Assembly (NCBI GenBank): GCA_005777415.1
Contig: SXMI01000275.1
Location: 1 to 9,698, forward strand
DNA: 9,698 nucleotides
Reading direction: 5' to 3'
Source of the DNA: Actinomycetota bacterium
Lineage (GTDB): Bacteria > Actinomycetota > Acidimicrobiia > Acidimicrobiales > Microtrichaceae
This document shows positions 6,737 through 9,698 of the stretch, piece after piece. The position numbers were made by a program, and so were the translations under genes. The notes beneath the pieces are model-generated. The model was not told the DNA's origin, did not search any database, and saw nothing but the letters and a program-made list of their open reading frames with translations. The number at the start of each line of letters is the position of its first letter. The stretch's first letter is position 1.

Positions 6737-7078
6737 ATGATGGTGGCCGGGCTCGGCCTCGGCTCCAACGTTGCGGTCGGGCTCTGGGCCCGGTCCACCA
6801 TCGAGGCCGTCGCCTACGACACCGCCCGGCGGATCGCCGAGACGCCGCGCTCAGCGGACGTGGGCGCGCAGTCGAACGCGGCGCTGCGCAACGCCCGCAG
6901 CGGCCTGGGTCCGCTGGCAGCACAGGTCGACCTGCGCGTCCTGTCGACCGGCCCGGACGACGTGGAGGTCCTGGTCCGCTACCCGGGTGTCCGGCTGGTC
7001 CCACGACTGCTCCGGGCCGGACCGGCGGTGGGAGCGCTGGACCGGACCGTCTCCGTGCGTCGGGAGGGCCGGTCGTGA
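6737..7078 (+). CDS. tadE: TadE-like protein with unclear start (N-terminus probably longer)
   Basis: The frame encodes a TadE-type minor pilin: a hydrophobic N-terminal helix, then an amphipathic stretch ARSTIEAVAYDTARRIAETP and a small beta-rich domain (VDLRVLSTGPDDVEVLVRYP) ending at a GTGA overlap with the next gene. The ATG at 6737 gives 113 residues but cuts the helix in half. In the same frame, just upstream (about 6695-6736), lies ERGSGTIGAALGVA, the expected Arg-Gly plus hydrophobic start of a TadE protein, also seen in both downstream relatives. No start codon exists there in frame; the GTG at 6693 that overlaps the previous stop is in another frame, which ends at 6740. The frame stays open back to an ATG at 6332, but that would cross the pilin-like gene and read as low-complexity shadow. 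A one-base loss near 6697 (real or an assembly error) is the simplest explanation. Identity of the family is fairly sure; the start is not. Confidence 0.65.
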   Translation: MMVAGLGLGSNVAVGLWARSTIEAVAYDTARRIAETPRSADVGAQSNAALRNARSGLGPLAAQVDLRVLSTGPDDVEVLVRYPGVRLVPRLLRAGPAVGALDRTVSVRREGRS

Positions 7079-7560
7079 CCGCGCCCGACCGTCCGGTGCG
7101 ACGCCGGAACCAGCGGGGCGTGCTGGCGGGGGCCGAGTCCATGTTGTTCGTGGCGCTGCTCCTGATCGGCGGCAGCGTGGTCGCGGTCGGTGGCTGGACG
7201 ACCTTGCGCGCGCAGGTCGCGCTCGATGCCGCCGCCCGGGAGTACCTGCGGGCCTACACCGAGGCGCCCGATCCGCTCACGGCCGCGTACCGCGGCGAGC
7301 AGGCAGCCAGACGATCGCTGCAGGGCAACGGACTGGTCGACACACGGGTCCAGCTCACCCACGCCGACCTGCGGGCCTTCGGTCCGTGTGCGTCGGCCGA
7401 GGTCGGGCTCGACCTCGAGATCCCGTCGGTCCGGATCCCCTTCGTCGACGCCTGGCGGCCGGTGTGGGTGCGGGTCCGACGCCGCGAGCTGGTGGACCCC
7501 CGCCGCGAGATGATCCGGGGTCCGGCCCACGATCCGAACCGGACGGCGTGCAGTGGGTGA
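7075..7560 (+). CDS. Second TadE-like pilus-associated protein
   Basis: This 161-residue protein has a short basic N-terminus with NQRG at 12-15, one membrane helix (about 22-41, SMLFVALLLIGGSVVAVGGW), then a TadE-like helix extension (RAQVALDAAAREYLRAYTEA, 45-64) and an extracytoplasmic beta-rich domain. Two cysteines, Cys105 and Cys159, could form a disulphide outside the cell. A Glu at 21 sits near the +6 position if cleavage follows Gly15, the closest to a classic prepilin site among the four subunits here. It would act as a minor pilin or assembly factor. The start overlaps the preceding stop as GTGA, and the frame has clean G/C-rich third positions. The assignment to TadE rather than TadF is by architecture only. 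Confidence 0.75.
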   Translation: MTAPDRPVRRRNQRGVLAGAESMLFVALLLIGGSVVAVGGWTTLRAQVALDAAAREYLRAYTEAPDPLTAAYRGEQAARRSLQGNGLVDTRVQLTHADLRAFGPCASAEVGLDLEIPSVRIPFVDAWRPVWVRVRRRELVDPRREMIRGPAHDPNRTACSG

Positions 7561-7984
7561 TCGACGGTCCCCGGACCGGAGCCAGCGGGGGTCGGTCCTC
7601 GTGCTGGTCCCGACACTGGCGCTGGTTGCGGTCGCCCTCTGCGGCATCGCCGTGGACCTCGTGGCGGTGCACGCCGCCCAGCGTCGGACCCAGACGCTCC
7701 TGGCATCGGCGGCCGACGACGCCGCAGCCATGATCGACACCCGACGCATCCAGCTCGACGGAGCGACCGTCGTGGACGCCGCCGCGGCCCGCCGCGTCGT
7801 CAGCGCCCACGTCGGTGCGGCCCGACTGCCCGGCCGGCTCCGGCGTCTCGACGTCGAGGTGCGCCGTGACTCCGTCGAGGTGCGGGCCGACCTGGCGGTC
7901 GGCCGCATCGTCCTGCGAGCGCTGCCCGGGAGCTCGGCGGAGACAACGGTGACGGTTCGCGCCCGGGCGGTGGTGACCGGATGA
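7553..7984 (+). CDS. TadG-like / Rv3654c-type pilus-associated protein
   Basis: This 143-residue protein begins with a short polar stretch and SQRGSVLVLVPTLALVAVAL (10-29), the Arg-Gly-Ser plus hydrophobic N-terminus typical of short TadG-like proteins in actinobacteria. The helix continues to about residue 40 and leads into AVHAAQRRTQTLLASAADDAAA, a pattern resembling the AQR..AD.AA..AA segment of that family. The rest is a small extracytoplasmic domain with alternating beta strands (RLDVEVRRDSVEVRADL). It lacks the von Willebrand-like domain of long proteobacterial TadG. The GTG at 7553 is chosen because it is in frame and overlaps the previous gene by 8 bases; the GTGA at 7557 is out of frame. 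Its stop overlaps the next start as ATGA. Confidence 0.75.
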   Translation: MGDRRSPDRSQRGSVLVLVPTLALVAVALCGIAVDLVAVHAAQRRTQTLLASAADDAAAMIDTRRIQLDGATVVDAAAARRVVSAHVGAARLPGRLRRLDVEVRRDSVEVRADLAVGRIVLRALPGSSAETTVTVRARAVVTG

Positions 7985-9297
7985 GGGCGGAACGGGTCCG
8001 TCTCCGGGCGGTCGACCCCGAGGTGCCGCTCGCCGAGGAGCACCTGACGGTGGAACCGGACTACTCCGACGCCCGGGACCTCTGCGACGAACGCATCGAG
8101 CGCCGGAGCATCGAGGGTCGATCCATCGTCGTGAAGCGCGCCCGTGGACCGGCCCGGGCGGCGCTCCGACGTGAGGCCACGGTGCTCGGGGCGCTCGACG
8201 GGGTCGGTGTCGTCGAGCTCGTCGAGCACATCGACGATCCATCGGGCGACGAGCTCTGGACGCTCGACGGTGGCCCCGCCAGCCTGGCCGACCCGTGGAC
8301 CGGAACACCTCCCGAACGGGCCGCGTGGTTCGGGGACGGCTGCCGCCGACTCGCCGACCTCCACGCCCGCGGCTGGTTCCACGGCGCCGTGACCCTGGAC
8401 CACCTGGTGGTCGACGAGCTCGGGGGGACCACCCGCTGGTGCTCGCTCGGATCGGCCGGTCGGATCGCCGACGAACCGGCGGGCCGCCGGCTGGACCTGA
8501 TCGCCATCACCCGGGCTGCGCACAGGTTGGCCCGGTCGCTGCCGGGGTCGCTCGGCCTCAGGCGCCGACTCGACCACCTCGGCGACGAGGCCGACCCCCG
8601 GCGCATCGCCCGGGTGTTCCAGCACTGGGCCCGACGGCGAGGCGCCCACGGTGCCGGTGAGCGAACCGAGCGCCGGGCCCGGTGGCTCGACCCGGTGGCG
8701 GCCGTCCTGCGGCCCCGAGGCCGCTGGCCTGTCGAGCGCCGGTCACCAGAGTGGCGGTCACCTGGGTGGCGGGTGCCCACGATGTCGGCCGTCCGTCGCA
8801 TCCCGACCGGACGCCTCTCGGGCCGGGCGACCGCCGCCCTCATCATCTCGATCATCTCGGCGGGGGTCGCCCTGACCCTGGGCGCCGCGATCACGCTCCG
8901 ACATCCGGGGGCTGAGACACCGCCGACAGAGGGCCCCATCCCGGCCGATCCAATGACCTCGGGCGTCACCGCGGTGACGCCCGCCGAGTCGGGGCCGACG
9001 GTGGTGGCCGCAGGACGGACCCTGCAGGTCGGCCGGGCCGGCGACCGGGCGGTGGTGGCCGACGCCCGGTGCTCCGGCGAGTTGCGGGTGTTCGCCCTCC
9101 GCCCCGGAACGGGCGAGGTCTTCGACCTCCGCGTGCCCTCGCCATCGGAGCCTCCCGACGTGGGTCCCGGCGCAGCGTCCTCGGGTCGACTCCTCCTCCG
9201 GGAGCCCGGCCTGATCGACCTCGTGGCGCCGGCCGGGTGCGGGCCACCGCGGGCGGTACGACCGGACGGGAGCAGCACAGCCGTCATCCCCCCGTGA
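7981..9297 (+). CDS. Membrane-anchored pseudokinase-like protein at the end of the Tad operon
   Basis: This 438-residue protein has a cytoplasmic protein-kinase-like N-terminal half, one membrane helix (about 285-306, TAALIISIISAGVALTLGAA) and an outer domain of about 130 residues. Kinase landmarks are visible in order: beta-3 lysine in VVKRA (Lys52), helix-C Glu in RREATVL (Glu65), a catalytic-loop equivalent HGAVTLDHLVV (134-144), a DFG equivalent SLG (155-157) followed by SAGRI, and a helix-F-like LDLIAITRAAHRLA (171-184). The catalytic Asp is Ala136, the loop Asn is His141 and the DFG Asp is Ser155, so phosphotransfer is unlikely. It may act as a scaffold or sensor linking the cell exterior to the pilus machine; this is inferred from position only. 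The outer domain has RPGTGEVFDL and two cysteines (Cys364, Cys420) that could pair, and recalls degenerate FG-GAP-like units. The ATG at 7981 overlaps the previous stop as ATGA, placing it in the operon. Confidence 0.75.
   Translation: MRAERVRLRAVDPEVPLAEEHLTVEPDYSDARDLCDERIERRSIEGRSIVVKRARGPARAALRREATVLGALDGVGVVELVEHIDDPSGDELWTLDGGPASLADPWTGTPPERAAWFGDGCRRLADLHARGWFHGAVTLDHLVVDELGGTTRWCSLGSAGRIADEPAGRRLDLIAITRAAHRLARSLPGSLGLRRRLDHLGDEADPRRIARVFQHWARRRGAHGAGERTERRARWLDPVAAVLRPRGRWPVERRSPEWRSPGWRVPTMSAVRRIPTGRLSGRATAALIISIISAGVALTLGAAITLRHPGAETPPTEGPIPADPMTSGVTAVTPAESGPTVVAAGRTLQVGRAGDRAVVADARCSGELRVFALRPGTGEVFDLRVPSPSEPPDVGPGAASSGRLLLREPGLIDLVAPAGCGPPRAVRPDGSSTAVIPP
8740..8769 (+). repeat. 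Two-copy 15-base tandem repeat in the pseudokinase linker
   Basis: Bases 8740-8754 and 8755-8769 begin with the same CGGTCACC and differ at only two positions, encoding R-S-P-E-W and R-S-P-G-W. The repeat falls in the basic linker between the kinase-like half and the membrane helix, where length change should be tolerated. Confidence 0.7.
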
Positions 9298-9327
9298 CGC
9301 TCGGTGCGACCGGGCGATGAGCGATCG

Positions 9328-9344
9328 GTGTGCCATCGGCACGC
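9328..9344 (+). other. Small inverted repeat after the Tad operon
   Basis: Arms GTGTGCC (9328-9334) and GGCACGC (9338-9344) pair with one G-U wobble around a 3-base loop. It lies 31 bases after the pseudokinase stop in the 105-base gap before the last gene. It has no T-run, so a simple intrinsic terminator is not supported; it may be a weak pause or an mRNA end barrier. Nothing else stands out in the gap except the ribosome-binding site of the next gene. Confidence 0.3.
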
Positions 9345-9402
9345 CCCCACTCGTGGCACCCCGCCACCGGCCTCCCCGGCACACCGACAGGAGTTGCTGT
9401 CC

Positions 9403-9645
9403 ATGACCACCGATCCCCTCCACACCACCACGCTCGTCGACGCAGTCGCCACCGCCGGCGGGTGGTTGGCCCTGTCGGCAGGTGGCGCCATCGCCGCCGG
9501 TACCGCCGTGGCGTCGCTGCGCCGCGGGTTCGACGGGTGGCTGCGCCGCCCACGAGCGCGACGGACCGCCGAGACCCAGCCGTCGGCCCGGCGCCGACGG
9601 GCCGGAACATCAACCCAACACCAACAAACCGAAACATCAACCTAA
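9403..9645 (+). CDS. Small single-span membrane protein of unknown function
   Basis: This encodes 80 residues: a short polar N-terminus rich in Thr, one hydrophobic segment (about 17-38, containing GGWLALSAGGAIAAGTAVAS) and a strongly basic tail (RRGFDGWLRRPRARR, then ARRRRAG) ending in a Thr/Gln/Ser-rich stretch. Positive charges after the helix predict an outside N-terminus and a cytoplasmic tail. I do not recognise the family. The ATG at 9403 is decided by AGGAG at 9389-9393; the frame is open further upstream to 9304 but without a better start. It follows the pilus operon by 105 bases on the same strand, so it could be cotranscribed or have its own promoter. The last 13 codons fall in a tandem-repeat region of very different base composition, and the TAA stop itself lies in the second repeat copy. 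Confidence 0.65.
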   Translation: MTTDPLHTTTLVDAVATAGGWLALSAGGAIAAGTAVASLRRGFDGWLRRPRARRTAETQPSARRRRAGTSTQHQQTETST

Positions 9646-9656
9646 CGCCAACAAAT
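9603..9656 (+). repeat. 27-base tandem repeat spanning the end of the last gene
   Basis: Bases 9603-9629 and 9630-9656 align without gaps at 23 of 27 positions. Both contain the core ACATCAAC and CCAACAAA. A degraded third copy may start at 9657. The unit is a multiple of three, so it repeats codons in the small gene until the TAA at 9643-9645, which corresponds to CAA (9616-9618) in the first copy. Confidence 0.8.
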
Positions 9657-9698
9657 CAGAACGACGGCAAATCTCCTCACCACCACAATCAACACCAC
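9606..9698 (+). terminator. C-rich, G-poor tail, candidate Rho-dependent termination region
   Basis: In the last 93 bases I count 37 C and only 6 G, in a window where G and C are otherwise near balance and A is scarce. Low-structure, C-over-G RNA is what Rho loads on, so this could end transcription of the plus-strand genes. There is no hairpin with a T-run. It could equally be a low-complexity repeat array continuing past the window. The stretch beyond 9645 carries no gene that I can support. Confidence 0.35.

Noticed and set aside
6332..7078. Long open frame starting with an ATGA overlap at the tadC stop and running in frame into tadE.
   Set aside because: Its first 120 residues are Arg/Ser/Thr/Pro-rich low complexity and cross the whole pilin-like gene, whose own frame has strong third-position GC and a good ribosome-binding site. 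I treat only the part after about 6695 as coding.
6979..8649. A 556-residue minus-strand open frame opposite the TadE/TadG genes and the pseudokinase.
   Set aside because: No recognisable domain or good start signal, and the opposite strand has consistent gene overlaps and family features.
9328..9344. Intrinsic terminator of the Tad operon.
   Set aside because: The stem is short, includes a wobble pair, and is not followed by T residues; listed only as an inverted repeat.
1..9698. tRNA, rRNA, CRISPR array, insertion sequence or attachment site.
   Set aside because: No cloverleaf-like sequence, regularly spaced repeat array, transposase motif or terminal inverted repeats were seen on either strand.

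Overview
The window is a stretch of very GC-rich, gene-dense DNA with strong G/C preference at third codon positions, many GTG starts, mostly TGA stops and 4-base GTGA/ATGA gene overlaps. This fits a high-GC actinobacterium. The residue pattern of the CpaF-type ATPase, and the pilus locus having no secretin in view, suggest a monoderm from the Acidimicrobiia. That placement comes from family memory, not from a search.

Layout. Positions 1-1177 are on the minus strand: the 5' two-thirds or more of a PhoH-family ATPase (cut by the window start), preceded in its direction of transcription by a small acidic protein of unknown function. A 195-base divergent intergenic region (1178-1372) carries a plausible promoter for the plus strand. 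From 1373 to 9297 one compact plus-strand operon encodes a Tad (tight adherence/Flp-type) pilus machine: CpaB-like SAF protein, TadZ/CpaE-like ATPase relative, CpaF/TadA motor ATPase, TadB and TadC platform proteins, a small Flp-like pilin candidate, two TadE-like proteins, a TadG-like protein, and a membrane-anchored protein with a kinase fold. After about 105 bases comes a small single-span membrane protein (9403-9645), followed by a C-rich, G-poor tail with a 27-base tandem repeat at the window end.

How it works together. CpaF would power assembly on the TadB/TadC inner-membrane platform. TadZ would place the machine. CpaB would act outside the membrane. The Flp-like protein and the three TadE/TadG-like proteins would be the filament or minor pilin subunits. 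No prepilin peptidase (TadV/CpaA) lies in the window, so it must be encoded elsewhere if these subunits are processed.

Most unusual points: (i) the kinase-fold protein ending the operon has lost the catalytic Asp, the Asn and the DFG Asp, so it looks like a transmembrane pseudokinase tied to a pilus; (ii) the TadZ P-loop has no lysine; (iii) the first TadE gene has its conserved N-terminus in a frame with no start codon, as if one base were missing; (iv) the Flp-like protein has a nearly perfect 42-base tandem duplication in its leader; (v) the stop codon of the last small gene is formed by a C/T difference between two tandem repeat copies.
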